A stretch of 64,000 nucleotides of DNA, from assembly GCA_023957755.1 (NCBI GenBank), contig JAMLGT010000005.1, positions 124,001 to 188,000 on the forward strand, in the 5' to 3' direction. Source of the stretch: Chitinophagaceae bacterium. GTDB taxonomy: Bacteria > Bacteroidota > Bacteroidia > Chitinophagales > Chitinophagaceae. Position numbers and translations under genes: made by a program. This document shows positions 1 to 9,208 of the stretch, piece after piece (the first letter of the stretch is position 1; the number at the start of each line of letters is the position of its first letter). Under the pieces are notes generated by a model. It saw only the letters and a list, made by a program, of their open reading frames with translations. It was not told the DNA's origin and did not search any database.

Positions 1-2517
1 ATAAATAGGCCCGACTCCTATCCCAAGAAAACTGATTCTTCCAAAATAGGTAAAGTGGGTTCCTACCGAGAACTTTTTGATTCCGTACTCCAGATCGAGA
101 GCAAACTTAGCCGGAGGCGCTGAGGCCAGTAAAACACTTTGCTGATTATAATTGAAGAAAGTAGCCTCATGTGTTTTAGTATCTGAAAGTTTCGTGGGCA
201 CATTAATCCTGGTGATCTTCATCTGCTGCAGATTACCTGTCAATAGTACATTGAAGTGTTGTTCCCCAAATTTCTTTTTATAGTCCACCACTATGTCTAA
301 CCCAAGGTTTGATGTATTTACTGCATTGGCAAAAAACTGAGTTGTGGTTACATTGGTACGTTCCATTTCTGCTATCAGTGCAGGATCGAGAGTTGGGTCA
401 TTAGCATTAAATTGTCCGGATAATACCACCCGGTCCTTCACATGAATTAAATATCCATCCAGGGTCACCAACAGATTACTCATCGGCTTCCAGGCTAAAC
501 CCAGGCTTGCGTTGTAGGATTTTTCCTGCTTCAAAGCAGGGATTCCGGCCGAACGTGTTATCTCGCTATAATTGGGAGATATCTTCACAGACACAATCTT
601 ATTTGACTGAAAAGCAGTGAGCGTGGAACTAAAGTTTAATTGTTGCAATGAAGGTGCCCGAAATCCTGTGCTGACAGAACCTCTAAGGTTCAGGTTGGAT
701 GTTGCTTTGTAGCGTGCCGCCAATTTAAAGTTTGAGGTAAATCCAAAATCGCTATAATTCTCTGCACGAACAGCTCCATCGAGCAACCATTTATCGGTTA
801 GGTCCAATTCACCATCCACATACAATCCTATATTACTGCGGTGTGCATTCACTTCATCTCCCGGCTGATAACCAGGAAAACCCTGTGCACCGCCATCCTT
901 GAGATGTAAGGGATCATAATTCATGTACGAGTCCGGTTCCCCGGCCATCAACCGGTATTGTTCATAACGATATTCAGCCCCCATAGCCAGATTGAGGCCT
1001 TCGCCTATCCCATGAATTCGTTTAACGAAATTCAGGTTTGTTGTGTTTTGCAGGAAACTATACCCACCATCATCGAAATGAGTTTTGGTAGTACCAAGAG
1101 ATGCATTAAATGTCTTGTCACCATAAAAGTGAAATCCATTTTTGCCCAGCGTATTACTTACATCCCATGACCAATCATTGGCCATATTTCCTTTAAACCC
1201 GGTTGCAATGGAAATATCCTGAATATGTGTCCAGATGTGGGGATCATACACTGTATCAACCCCGCCGGAGCCCGATGTTACCCGTACAATTCCATCCACC
1301 ATATAGGGCTTACCAGACGGATCTGTTGGAAAGCGGTCAGGACGTGCGATAATGCCGCTCCATGATCGCGTATAGGCGTAATCATCTGAAAACTTATAAT
1401 TATATCCACCGAAGGCATAAAAATTTGAAGTGCTTTTTGCCGACAAAGGAACCTCCATATTAAAAAATGCACCACCAGTATTTGAAGATCCTTCGCCATT
1501 GGCGCGGCGCACCGGATTCACGGGTAATGACCAGTAAGGTGTCCAGTCGTCACTTTTCAGCACTTGTCTGAAAGTCTTGGCCTGTGAAGTAAATTCTCCT
1601 GTAAGATGCAGAAAACCGCCATTCTTACCAATAGCTACTCCCCCATCCACACTAGCATTAAAGGCCAGCCCATCAATTTTTCCTGAAGAGATATACTGAT
1701 TTTCAGCCATCCCTTTAGCATAGGCAGGATTAAATTTAGGATCGTGATAACCGGAGTAGCCTGCCTGAATATTTACCTTTCTGATATCTCTCTTAAGAAT
1801 TAAGTTTATCACACCGGCCACTGCATCTGACCCATATTGTGCGGATGCGCCATCTCTCAGCACTTCCACTCTGTCGATTGCTGCAGAAGGGATGGCATTA
1901 AGGTCGGTTCCGGAACTACCCTGGCCACGGGTTCCGAACAACAACACCACAGACGCCGGATGTCTTCTCTTCCCATTTACCAGTACCAGTGTCTGATCGG
2001 GTGACATGCCTCTGAGTGTGGCAATATCGATATGGTCGGCACCATCACTACCGCTTTGCCGGTTGTAGTTAAACGACGGAGCAGCTACATTCAAAATTGA
2101 AGTGACATCCATTCGGGCCGAACTTAAAGCCAAATCCTTCACATTAACCACATCTACAGGAACTGAAGTCTCTATTCTCGAACGTCCGGCACCACGGCTT
2201 CCGACAAGCACAATACCATCCAGGCTAAATGTAAGTGGCATCAGCGTGACCACAATATCCTTTTTCTGCCCTACCGATACAGACTGTGTTTCATAACCAA
2301 CCATCGAAAAAACGATTACATCCAGAATCCTCGCATTTATTGTGTAGGCTCCTTCACTGTTTGTTACAGTTCCCTTTCCTGAAGACTTGATAACCACCGA
2401 AGCTCCCGAGAGCGCCTCTCCTGTGGAAGCGTCTATTACTTTACCAGTAACTGTAGTTGTCTGCCCGAAAAGTGGAAATTGAATCAGCACAAGCAATACC
2501 ACTATTAGATTTCTCAT
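1..2517 (-). CDS. TonB-dependent receptor, partial (C-terminus beyond left edge)
   Basis: Outer-membrane receptor that would import a ligand using TonB/ExbBD energy. The ATG is at 2517-2515 and the frame stays open to position 1 (about 839 codons), so the last barrel strands are missing. A signal peptide ending in LFGQ is followed by a carboxypeptidase-regulatory-like beta domain (VTGKVIDASTGEALSGASV, about residues 22-100). A plug domain follows (about 120-240), containing LRGMSPDQTLVLVNGKRR, GSSGTDLNAIPSAAIDRVEV and RDGASAQYGSDAVAGVINL, the classic plug signature. The rest is barrel, with FRAPSLQQLNFS typical of these receptors. No SusD partner is visible on the retained side, so it may be a stand-alone receptor; the ligand cannot be told. 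It is divergent from ribF across 132 bp that contain a good promoter match. Confidence 0.95.
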   Translation of the reverse strand, partial: MRNLIVVLLVLIQFPLFGQTTTVTGKVIDASTGEALSGASVVIKSSGKGTVTNSEGAYTINARILDVIVFSMVGYETQSVSVGQKKDIVVTLMPLTFSLDGIVLVGSRGAGRSRIETSVPVDVVNVKDLALSSARMDVTSILNVAAPSFNYNRQSGSDGADHIDIATLRGMSPDQTLVLVNGKRRHPASVVLLFGTRGQGSSGTDLNAIPSAAIDRVEVLRDGASAQYGSDAVAGVINLILKRDIRKVNIQAGYSGYHDPKFNPAYAKGMAENQYISSGKIDGLAFNASVDGGVAIGKNGGFLHLTGEFTSQAKTFRQVLKSDDWTPYWSLPVNPVRRANGEGSSNTGGAFFNMEVPLSAKSTSNFYAFGGYNYKFSDDYAYTRSWSGIIARPDRFPTDPSGKPYMVDGIVRVTSGSGGVDTVYDPHIWTHIQDISIATGFKGNMANDWSWDVSNTLGKNGFHFYGDKTFNASLGTTKTHFDDGGYSFLQNTTNLNFVKRIHGIGEGLNLAMGAEYRYEQYRLMAGEPDSYMNYDPLHLKDGGAQGFPGYQPGDEVNAHRSNIGLYVDGELDLTDKWLLDGAVRAENYSDFGFTSNFKLAARYKATSNLNLRGSVSTGFRAPSLQQLNFSSTLTAFQSNKIVSVKISPNYSEITRSAGIPALKQEKSYNASLGLAWKPMSNLLVTLDGYLIHVKDRVVLSGQFNANDPTLDPALIAEMERTNVTTTQFFANAVNTSNLGLDIVVDYKKKFGEQHFNVLLTGNLQQMKITRINVPTKLSDTKTHEATFFNYNQQSVLLASAPPAKFALDLEYGIKKFSVGTHFTYFGRISFLGIGVGPIY

Positions 2518-2545
2518 AATCTTGAATTTGTTTTTATTTGGGGCG

Positions 2546-2578
2546 GCAAGGTAGCCAAAAACTTAAAAGTGGAACAAA
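2546..2578 (-). promoter_or_regulatory. Putative Bacteroidota-type promoter for the TonB receptor
   Basis: On the minus strand a TTTG (2578-2575) is followed after 21 nt by TACCTTGC (2553-2546). This agrees with the Bacteroidota -33/-7 pattern TTTG...TAnnTTTG apart from one base in the -7 word. The receptor start codon lies about 28 nt downstream, which fits a short leader. The site is assigned from consensus only. Confidence 0.45.
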
Positions 2579-2649
2579 AAACAGCATCCTTAGTGTCACA
2601 AGTGGGTAAAAAATGAAAAGCGGCTAAATAATATTTACTTTGCAAACGG

Positions 2650-3591
2650 ATGGAAATACATAGAGACCTTAACCGATTACCCGTATTCAGAAACGCCGCA
2701 ATTACTACAGGCACATTCGATGGTGTGCACAAAGGGCACCTCAAGATAATAAGCCAGCTAAAGGATATTGCCCTAAAGGAAAATGGTGAATCAGTGCTGG
2801 TTACTTTTCATCCACATCCACGCCTGGTTTTGCAAAAAAATTCTTCACTCCAATTATTAAATTCTTTCGAGGAGAAAATGGAGTTGCTTGATTTGCAGGG
2901 TATCGACCATGTAGTGGTGGTGCAATTCACCAGAGAGTTTTCGGACACCCCTCCTGATAAGTACATTTCTGATTTTCTCATCGGAAAGCTTCATGCGAGA
3001 TCTATTATTACGGGTTACGACCATCGTTTTGGAAAAGACAGAAAGGGGGATTACAAACTACTTGAAGCCCTGAGCCCGGTTTACAATTACTCAGTTCATG
3101 AAATTCCGGCTTATGTACTCGAAGAGATCACTATCAGCTCCACAAAGATCAGGGAAGCATTGCTCAGTGGAGACATCGACACCGCAAACGAATGCCTGGG
3201 CTATGACTATTTCCTCGAAGGCACAGTAGTTAAGGGCAATCAAATAGGCCGCACAATCGGCTTTCCTACCGCCAATATAAAGGTAGAAGATAACCACAAA
3301 CTAATTCCCGGATATGGCATTTATGCAATTGAAGCCACGCTACCCGGAGATGCTCAAAAGATTCAGGGCATGATGAGCATTGGTATCAGGCCTACCATTA
3401 CGGATAACAGGCTGACCATTGAAGCCAACCTTTTCGATTTCAACGAAGACCTCTATGGACGCCAAATAAGGGTATCCCTAAAAACCTATCTGAGGCCCGA
3501 ACTAAAATTTGATTCGTTAGATGCCCTGACACAAAAGATCAGGGAAGATGAGACGAGAATTCGCGCATGGTTTCAAAACCGAAAACAATAA
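2650..3591 (+). CDS. ribF: Bifunctional riboflavin kinase / FMN adenylyltransferase
   Basis: Makes FMN from riboflavin plus ATP, then FAD from FMN plus ATP, in the cytoplasm. The 313-residue length is typical. The N-terminal adenylyltransferase domain (about 15-170) has the nucleotidyl-transferase motif GTFDGVHKGH at 21-30 and the later ISSTKIREALLSGD motif. The C-terminal riboflavin-kinase domain (about 183-310) carries GRTIGFPTANI near 200-210 and a conserved GIYAIE segment. The start is supported by a -7-like TTTACTTTGC word 6-16 nt upstream and by the short distance to the divergent receptor gene. It appears monocistronic, since a good intrinsic terminator follows directly after the stop. 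Confidence 0.97.
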   Translation: MEIHRDLNRLPVFRNAAITTGTFDGVHKGHLKIISQLKDIALKENGESVLVTFHPHPRLVLQKNSSLQLLNSFEEKMELLDLQGIDHVVVVQFTREFSDTPPDKYISDFLIGKLHARSIITGYDHRFGKDRKGDYKLLEALSPVYNYSVHEIPAYVLEEITISSTKIREALLSGDIDTANECLGYDYFLEGTVVKGNQIGRTIGFPTANIKVEDNHKLIPGYGIYAIEATLPGDAQKIQGMMSIGIRPTITDNRLTIEANLFDFNEDLYGRQIRVSLKTYLRPELKFDSLDALTQKIREDETRIRAWFQNRKQ

Positions 3592-3596
3592 AAAAA

Positions 3597-3621
3597 CTTC
3601 CGTGTGGAACGGAAGCTTTTT
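3597..3621 (+). terminator. Intrinsic terminator after ribF
   Basis: A 7-bp perfect stem (CTTCCGT / ACGGAAG) with a 5-nt loop is followed by CTTTTT and preceded by a run of A, starting 6 nt after the ribF stop codon. The flanking A and T runs could extend the stem, so it may work in both directions. Confidence 0.8.
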
Positions 3622-4034
3622 CAAGGTTAAACTAAATTTAACGAGTTCATCCTTTTGGGGTTGGTTTCCTGGAGTATTGGATTAGTTTGCCATTTTGTAA
3701 CTTAAAAAAGTGGGGCACTACTGCCATTTTTTTGAAAACACGACCAGCTATTAGAATCTGAAGGTTCAGGAAATAATTGCTTGTCAAATTCTATGTCAAA
3801 ATTAGCATACAAAGAGCCGGGATAAAAGGGCACAACTACCCGATTTAGCCGGATATGAAATTTACCATAAGAGCGTAAACTTACGCACTGCCGTATTCCG
3901 TATTTCAGGCTAATATATATTGTGAAACCGTGATTTTGCGGTTTTTCCAGTATTACCGTTCGTAATTATTTTTTCCTTTAATGATGAATCAAAGTTTATT
4001 TTTACGGCTGACAACCAGCCAAAAACATTTTCTT
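3622..4034. other. Intergenic region between ribF and the S10 peptidase
   Basis: No convincing gene is seen. The stretch contains a GTGGGGCAC word at 3710-3718 like those in other spacers. A small palindrome GCGTAA-AC-TTACGC lies at 3873-3886. A hairpin AAACCG / CGGTTT at 3925-3944 is followed by a short T run, so it is terminator-like. The in-frame ATG at 3981 precedes the preferred peptidase start and lies in AT-rich leader sequence. The S10 promoter is presumably near 3940-4000, but no good match was found. Confidence 0.4.
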
Positions 4035-5624
4035 ATGAATCAATCACACATTCTCAAAACTTTTATTATTGCAATTGCAGTGCTCTCATTCACTTATGGA
4101 GAAGCACAACGGCCACAAGGTGCTCCACCTGCTCCACAGGCTTCACAAGCCACCTCCGCACAGGCAAGGCCTGCTGCTAAGGCATCCTCCGCAGGTGACG
4201 TACACGTACCAATAGATACGGTTGTGCGCACCCAGCACCAGATCACCGTGAAAGGCCAACGTTTCAGCTACACTGCAAACACAGGAATGCAACCCGTCTG
4301 GAATGATGATGGCAAGGCGATTGCCACACTCTTTTATGTTTATTATACGAGGGATGATGTAAAAGACAGAAGTACACGCCCATTAATTATTTCTTTCAAT
4401 GGAGGGCCAGGCACAGGAAGCGTATGGATGAATATCGGATATACCGGTCCACGCAGACTTAAGATATCTGATGAAGGATACCCCGTACAACCTTTCGGAA
4501 TAGAGGAAAACCCATACTCTATTATCGATGTAGCTGACATTGTATTTGTGTGTCCTGTGAACACAGGCTTTTCAAGGATTGTAGATAAGACAGTTGACAA
4601 ATCCAGATTCTTCGGTGTGAATGCAGATATTAATTATCTCTCTTCATGGATAGGCGCTTTCATCACTCGTAATAATCGCTGGGCTTCCCCTAAATTTCTC
4701 ATTGGTGAGAGCTATGGCACAACCCGGGTTTCAGGGTTAGCCAATCGACTTCAGAATTCAGAATGGGTTTACCTGAACGGCGTCATCCTGGTGTCTCCCA
4801 CAGATTTGGGTATATCACGGTCGGGCCCTGCAGGAGATGCACTGATGCTCCCTTATTACGCTGCCACAGCATGGTATCACAAACAATTGCCTGCCGATTT
4901 ACAAAGCAAAGATTTGGTAGATGTGTTGCCTGAAGTAGAAAGCTTCACGGTAAACCAATATATACCGGCATTAGCCAAAGGCGGATCTATCTCTGCTGCT
5001 GAAAGAAACTCCATAGCTGCTACCGTGGCCCGGTACTCAGGACTTAAGAAAGAAAGTGTTACTCAAAACAACCTCGTCATACGGCCTAACTTCTTCTGGA
5101 AAGATCTGCTCCGCGATAAAGGATATACTGTAGGTCGTCTCGACAGCCGCTACCTGGGTAAGGATCAGATGGATGCAGGAATGGGGCCCGATTATAATGC
5201 GGAACTCAATTCCTGGCTTAACTCCTTTACTCCCGCCATCAACGATTATCTGAGAAATGATTTAGGATTCAAGACAGACTTAAAATACTATATGTTCGGC
5301 CCGGTACAGCCCTGGAGCAACGACTTTGACCGGACAGGTATGCAGTTAAGCGCCTCCATGATGTCGAACCCTGCATTGCATCTAATGGTGCAATCAGGAT
5401 ATTATGACGGAGCCTGCGACTATTTCAACGCGAAGTATGATATGTGGCAAATCAACAAATCCGGCAGCCTGGATAACCGAATGGAATGGCATGGTTACAG
5501 GAGTGGCCACATGATGTATTTGAGGAAAGAAGATCTCAAGACAAGTAATGAGGATATCAGAAACTTTATCAAAAAAGCCACACCGGCTCCGGGGCAGGAA
5601 ATAAAATATCCCGATCTCAAATAG
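4035..5624 (+). CDS. Secreted S10-family serine carboxypeptidase
   Basis: Removes C-terminal residues from peptides outside the cytoplasmic membrane. The ATG at 4035 is preferred over the upstream in-frame ATG at 3981 because it places a standard signal peptide (MNQSHILKTFIIAIAVLSF, cleavage after GEAQ) at the N-terminus. A Pro/Ala/Gln-rich linker of about 35 residues follows. S10 hallmarks are all present: the oxyanion/substrate motif NGGPGTGS, the nucleophile motif GESYGTTR, the acidic member in QSGYYDGACDYF and the catalytic His in RSGHMMYL near the C-terminus. The length, about 530 residues, fits bacterial S10 enzymes. It is followed by a perfect 14-bp hairpin and a dispersed repeat, so it is probably transcribed alone. 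Confidence 0.93.
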   Translation: MNQSHILKTFIIAIAVLSFTYGEAQRPQGAPPAPQASQATSAQARPAAKASSAGDVHVPIDTVVRTQHQITVKGQRFSYTANTGMQPVWNDDGKAIATLFYVYYTRDDVKDRSTRPLIISFNGGPGTGSVWMNIGYTGPRRLKISDEGYPVQPFGIEENPYSIIDVADIVFVCPVNTGFSRIVDKTVDKSRFFGVNADINYLSSWIGAFITRNNRWASPKFLIGESYGTTRVSGLANRLQNSEWVYLNGVILVSPTDLGISRSGPAGDALMLPYYAATAWYHKQLPADLQSKDLVDVLPEVESFTVNQYIPALAKGGSISAAERNSIAATVARYSGLKKESVTQNNLVIRPNFFWKDLLRDKGYTVGRLDSRYLGKDQMDAGMGPDYNAELNSWLNSFTPAINDYLRNDLGFKTDLKYYMFGPVQPWSNDFDRTGMQLSASMMSNPALHLMVQSGYYDGACDYFNAKYDMWQINKSGSLDNRMEWHGYRSGHMMYLRKEDLKTSNEDIRNFIKKATPAPGQEIKYPDLK

Positions 5625-5639
5625 AATCAGCTAATATTA

Positions 5640-5673
5640 ACTCAGGAAGCCGCCACACAGCGGCTTCCTGAGT
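5640..5673 (+). terminator. Strong hairpin after the S10 peptidase
   Basis: A perfect 14-bp inverted repeat (ACTCAGGAAGCCGC / GCGGCTTCCTGAGT) with a 6-nt loop begins 15 nt after the stop codon. No long T run follows, so it could be a terminator without a U-tract or an mRNA 3'-end stabiliser. Confidence 0.65.
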
Positions 5674-5731
5674 ATTATCCCCTTCAATCCGCTCCGGGGG
5701 ATAAAGAATTTTTTTTCTAAATACTTTATCA

Positions 5732-5864
5732 TTGTCCGGTTAAATTATTGAAAAATGTGGCTAAAGCCCTTGTTGAGTAAGACTTTCATAGCCCTACCAT
5801 AAAGGGTAAGGCAATAAATATAAAACCTAAGCCCATTGGCCTTTAACCCAACTTAATCGGACAA
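5732..5864 (+). repeat. Dispersed ~133-bp repeat with inverted ends, copy 1
   Basis: The element starts TTGTCCGGTTAA and ends TTAATCGGACAA, an imperfect terminal inverted repeat. Inside are GGCTAAAGCCC and GGCCTTTAACCC blocks and the word AATAAATATAAAACCTAAGCC. The same order of blocks occurs at 12623-12754 (inverted) and 50086-50216. It encodes no protein. It looks like a MITE-like or palindromic intergenic element rather than a complete insertion sequence. Confidence 0.85.
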
Positions 5865-5894
5865 CAATATAAATATTTGATAATTAATAAATCT

Positions 5895-5933
5895 GTCACA
5901 AGAATTTTGAAAATAAAACAAAATATTTGTGAC
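5895..5933. promoter_or_regulatory. Long inverted repeat upstream of the S8 subtilase
   Basis: GTCACAAGAATTTTG (5895-5909) and CAAAATATTTGTGAC (5919-5933) are inverted copies matching at 13 of 15 positions, with a 9-nt A/T spacer. The right arm ends 20 nt before the subtilase ATG at 5954. An ATTTG word within it resembles part of a -7 box, so the palindrome probably overlaps the promoter or leader. It could be an operator for a dimeric regulator or a leader hairpin. No T run follows, which argues against a terminator. Confidence 0.5.
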
Positions 5934-5953
5934 TTGATCAATTTGACAACTGA

Positions 5954-7606
5954 ATGAAAAAAACGATTCTCTGGATAGCCTTACTCTTACCTTTTTCCAT
6001 AAGCAATTTATTAGCGCAGGAGGTTCCCGCTGTACAATTAACCGAAAAGATCACACCCGACAACTGGCACCTGCTTGACCGCGAAAAGACAGGATTTTAC
6101 GGTATAAGCCTGGACCGTGCATATAGCCTGCTAAAAGGTAAAAAAAGCCAGCAGGTAATCGTCGCCGTAATCGATAGCGGTGTGGATACCCTGCACGAAG
6201 ATTTAAAACCTGTGCTCTGGAAAAATACAAAAGAGATACCCGGCAACGGAAAGGATGACGACAAAAACGGATATACAGATGACCTCTACGGCTGGAATTT
6301 CCTCGGTGGGAAAGATGGAAAGAATGTAAAGCAGGATTCAGACGAAGCTTCACGTGTATATTGGAAACTAAAAAACAAATTCGGAAACACCCTACCGGAT
6401 ACATCCGCATTGAATGGGGAAGATAAAATACTGGCAGCAGAATTTATCAGGGCCAAAAACGAAGTGGTGGACGATGTAAATCCTTTTGAAGTGATGTCTG
6501 AAAAGCGAATTCTTAATATCTTATTGGGAGGGGACAGTATTATCACCAGGAAATTGAATAAAAAAGTATTCGATGGTAATGACCTTAAAAATTATGTAGC
6601 GGAAGGACAGGAAGATTGGGTCGCAGTCCAATTGTACAAAGAACTGCAGAAACTAAATAATGATGAAAAAATAACCAATACAGATGTAATTCATTATTTC
6701 CAGGGAAAAATCAGGAAAGCCCAAAATGCCGATACGCCGCCGAGAGACTACAGGGGTGAAATTGTCGGAGACAATTATGATGATATCAACGACAGATACT
6801 ACGGCAACTCAGATGTTATGGCAGGCACACCATCCCACGGCACCCATTGTTCCGGTATCATAGGAGCAGCACGAAACAACGACCTGGGAATAGACGGTGT
6901 GGCAGATAATGTAAAAATAATGATGTTACGTGCGGTACCTGATGGCGACGAACATGACAAGGATATTGCACTGGCTATCCGATACGCTGTTGACAATGGC
7001 GCTAAAATCATCAGCATGAGTTTTGGAAAGAGCTATTCTCCTCAAAAAAACTGGGTGGACGATGCCGTTAAGTATGCAGCTGCACATGATGTACTCCTCG
7101 TGCATGCAGCAGGGAACGATTCAAGGAATCTGGACTCGTCATTCAACTTCCCCAATCCTGTATTTCAGGATGGGTCAGGCGAAGCGAGAAACTTCATCAC
7201 TGTAGGTGCCAGCGGCGACCCCACTAATGGAGGGTTTACTGCAAGTTTCAGCAATTATGGAAAAAACTCTGTGGATGTATTCGCCCCCGGAGTAAATATA
7301 TACTCTACACTGCCGGGAGGAAATATGTATGGAAAAATGAGTGGTACAAGTATGGCTGCTCCTGTAGTATCGGGGATAGCGGCGCTGCTGCTGGAATATT
7401 TTCCTACGCTCAGCGCCGAACAACTTAAATACGTAATTGAAGAATCGGTGGTTCCTATCACCGAAGACGTGATATTACCTGGCACCCAGGATGCTGACCC
7501 TGTGAAGGTAAAATTGTCTGATATTTCGAAAACAGGCGGTGAAGTGAATGCTTATAATGCAGTGAAACTCGCTCAAACCCTGAAGGGTGAAAGAAAGACC
7601 AGATAG
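5954..7606 (+). CDS. Secreted S8-family subtilisin-like serine protease
   Basis: Endoprotease exported by an N-terminal signal peptide (about residues 1-21, ending LLAQ). The triad is complete: Asp74 in AVIDSGVDTLHEDL, His295 in HGTHCSGIIGA and Ser466 in GTSMAAPVVSG, with the oxyanion Asn in HAAGNDSRN. The Asp-to-His distance is unusually large because an acidic, Lys-rich insertion of about 200 residues follows the NGKDDDKNGYTDDLYGWNF segment. Such insertions occur in Bacteroidota subtilases. The 550-residue protein lacks an obvious type IX secretion C-terminal domain. It lies downstream of the S10 peptidase but is separated by a hairpin and a repeat, with its own palindromic upstream site. 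Confidence 0.95.
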   Translation: MKKTILWIALLLPFSISNLLAQEVPAVQLTEKITPDNWHLLDREKTGFYGISLDRAYSLLKGKKSQQVIVAVIDSGVDTLHEDLKPVLWKNTKEIPGNGKDDDKNGYTDDLYGWNFLGGKDGKNVKQDSDEASRVYWKLKNKFGNTLPDTSALNGEDKILAAEFIRAKNEVVDDVNPFEVMSEKRILNILLGGDSIITRKLNKKVFDGNDLKNYVAEGQEDWVAVQLYKELQKLNNDEKITNTDVIHYFQGKIRKAQNADTPPRDYRGEIVGDNYDDINDRYYGNSDVMAGTPSHGTHCSGIIGAARNNDLGIDGVADNVKIMMLRAVPDGDEHDKDIALAIRYAVDNGAKIISMSFGKSYSPQKNWVDDAVKYAAAHDVLLVHAAGNDSRNLDSSFNFPNPVFQDGSGEARNFITVGASGDPTNGGFTASFSNYGKNSVDVFAPGVNIYSTLPGGNMYGKMSGTSMAAPVVSGIAALLLEYFPTLSAEQLKYVIEESVVPITEDVILPGTQDADPVKVKLSDISKTGGEVNAYNAVKLAQTLKGERKTR

Positions 7607-7776
7607 CCTATTGGATAATACCCGTACTTAAAAGACAGGAACATCCCCAACCGGATTGAGGCATCATGTGGCTGAAGGATTCTATTTCCGTCAAATACTA
7701 AATTGTTCGTATTAAATCTTTATTAACAAGTTAAGCAGACAGTTTAAATTATTTTGCGGTTCTAAAACTCAACGCC

Positions 7777-8304
7777 ATGAGACCTGATCCGGCAACTTAT
7801 CCGGCATATTTTAATAATTACATCAAACTTGTGAACGGGGATAATATCGTTTCTATAATCGAAACACAGTCTCCCAAATCTATAAAATTCTATCAATCCC
7901 TGACCGAAGAACAATCAACATACCGATATGCAGATGGCAAATGGACTATTAAGGAAATTTTGCAACATGTAATCGATGCGGAAAGAATCTTCACCTATCG
8001 TGCGCTGGCTATCGCTCGAGGAGAAAAATCTCCATTAGCCTCTTTTGACGAAGGACTTTATGCCAGGAATTCCAGGGCCAACAATCGTTCATGGAAAAGC
8101 CTTGTGGAAGAGTTTACTGCAATGCGGGCTTCCACAGTCGCATTCATTAAAAGCATCTCAGAAAAAGATTATGACACCTTTGGCCAGGTGAACGAATATA
8201 AGATTGCAGTGTTAGCCATGCTCTTCGTAATTGCAGGCCACGAACTGCATCATATCCGGATAATCAGGGAGCGCTATTTTGATGTAATGATCGACGAGAA
8301 ATAG
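7777..8304 (+). CDS. DinB-like four-helix metal-binding protein
   Basis: The 175-residue cytoplasmic protein has the DinB/YfiT-type layout. His64 lies in KEILQHVIDAERIFTYR, and a C-terminal AGHELHHIRIIRERY provides His155 and His159, together the usual three-His metal site. Members include thiol-dependent transferases and many proteins of unknown role, so no substrate can be named. A -7-like TTATTTTG word (about 7749-7756) precedes the ATG by about 20 nt. It converges with the LytTR regulator gene at 8450. Confidence 0.85.
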   Translation: MRPDPATYPAYFNNYIKLVNGDNIVSIIETQSPKSIKFYQSLTEEQSTYRYADGKWTIKEILQHVIDAERIFTYRALAIARGEKSPLASFDEGLYARNSRANNRSWKSLVEEFTAMRASTVAFIKSISEKDYDTFGQVNEYKIAVLAMLFVIAGHELHHIRIIRERYFDVMIDEK

Positions 8305-8449
8305 GTAACCCCAACCGTTATGCGAAGTCTTCCCCACTTTTCGTAATCTCTATTTCGCTATAAAATCAAAAGTATCAGAGATGACCGTCTATTAAAGCTG
8401 ACGACTTATTATTTCGTACTCCGGTCACAATATTATTTCAGGAATAAAG

Positions 8450-9193
8450 CTAAGCTCCAATTATTCTCAGGAATTCAGCTTTCTTCCTCTTCGAAATATC
8501 CAGAAGGATCCCACCTTCCAGAATAACCTGACCACCTTCGCCACGAATGTACTTTTCAATGTAGTCCTTATTGATAATATGCGAATTGTGAATTCGCACA
8601 AATGTATCTGCAGGCAAGATCTCTTCATACTCCTTCAAGGTACGTGAAGTCATATATTTGCGTTTGTCGGTCAAATACAATTGAGTATAGCTGCCTGTAG
8701 CTTCCAAAAAAACAATATCACTCACCTTTATAAATTGAAGCCCCGTACTGGAGGAGACTGCAATTTTCTTAATCTCCTTTCTTTGTCCTAACACATTCTC
8801 CAAAAGTAGTTCGAGTCTTTTGTTAGAGCTATCTATTTTCTTTTCGAGTACTTTGGATACTGCAAGTTTCAGGTCTTTTACTTCTACAGGTTTCACCAAA
8901 TAGTCCAGTGCACTAAACTTAATCGCCTGTACTGCATAATGGTCGTAAGCTGTAACGAAAACAAGTTCAAAATTTCTCCACGAAAGCTTTCTAAGCAGGG
9001 TAAAGGCATTCATAATAGGCATTTCTATATCCATAAATACCACATCGGGGTGAAGTGTTTCAATTTGTTCCAGCCCCTCCTGTGCACTTGCACAAAGTGC
9101 CACTACCTCTACCTCAGGGCAATGGTTTTTCAGCTTCACATCCAATGACCTTAAATTACTTTCTTCGTCATCTACCAAAATAGCTCTAAGCAT
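8450..9193 (-). CDS. LytTR-family response regulator (paralog 1)
   Basis: DNA-binding regulator receiving phosphate from the kinase encoded just upstream. The receiver domain (about 1-120) has the acidic pair VDDE at 7-10, the phospho-acceptor Asp55 in VVFMDIEMP and the conserved Lys in DYLVKPVEV near 106. The C-terminal LytTR domain (about 140-245) contains LEATGSYTQLYL, SRTLKEYEEILP and FVRIHNSHIINKDYI. The start lies 15 nt after the kinase stop codon, so the two are an operon. The 247-residue protein is near-identical over long stretches to the regulator at 27328-28071, which has the same length. Confidence 0.96.
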   Translation of the reverse strand: MLRAILVDDEESNLRSLDVKLKNHCPEVEVVALCASAQEGLEQIETLHPDVVFMDIEMPIMNAFTLLRKLSWRNFELVFVTAYDHYAVQAIKFSALDYLVKPVEVKDLKLAVSKVLEKKIDSSNKRLELLLENVLGQRKEIKKIAVSSSTGLQFIKVSDIVFLEATGSYTQLYLTDKRKYMTSRTLKEYEEILPADTFVRIHNSHIINKDYIEKYIRGEGGQVILEGGILLDISKRKKAEFLRIIGA

Positions 9194-9208
9194 ACTACAA
9201 TTTTAAGG

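Noticed and set aside
6051-6410. 119-codon minus-strand open frame within the S8 subtilase
   Set aside because: Fully antisense to the catalytic domain; no recognisable motif.
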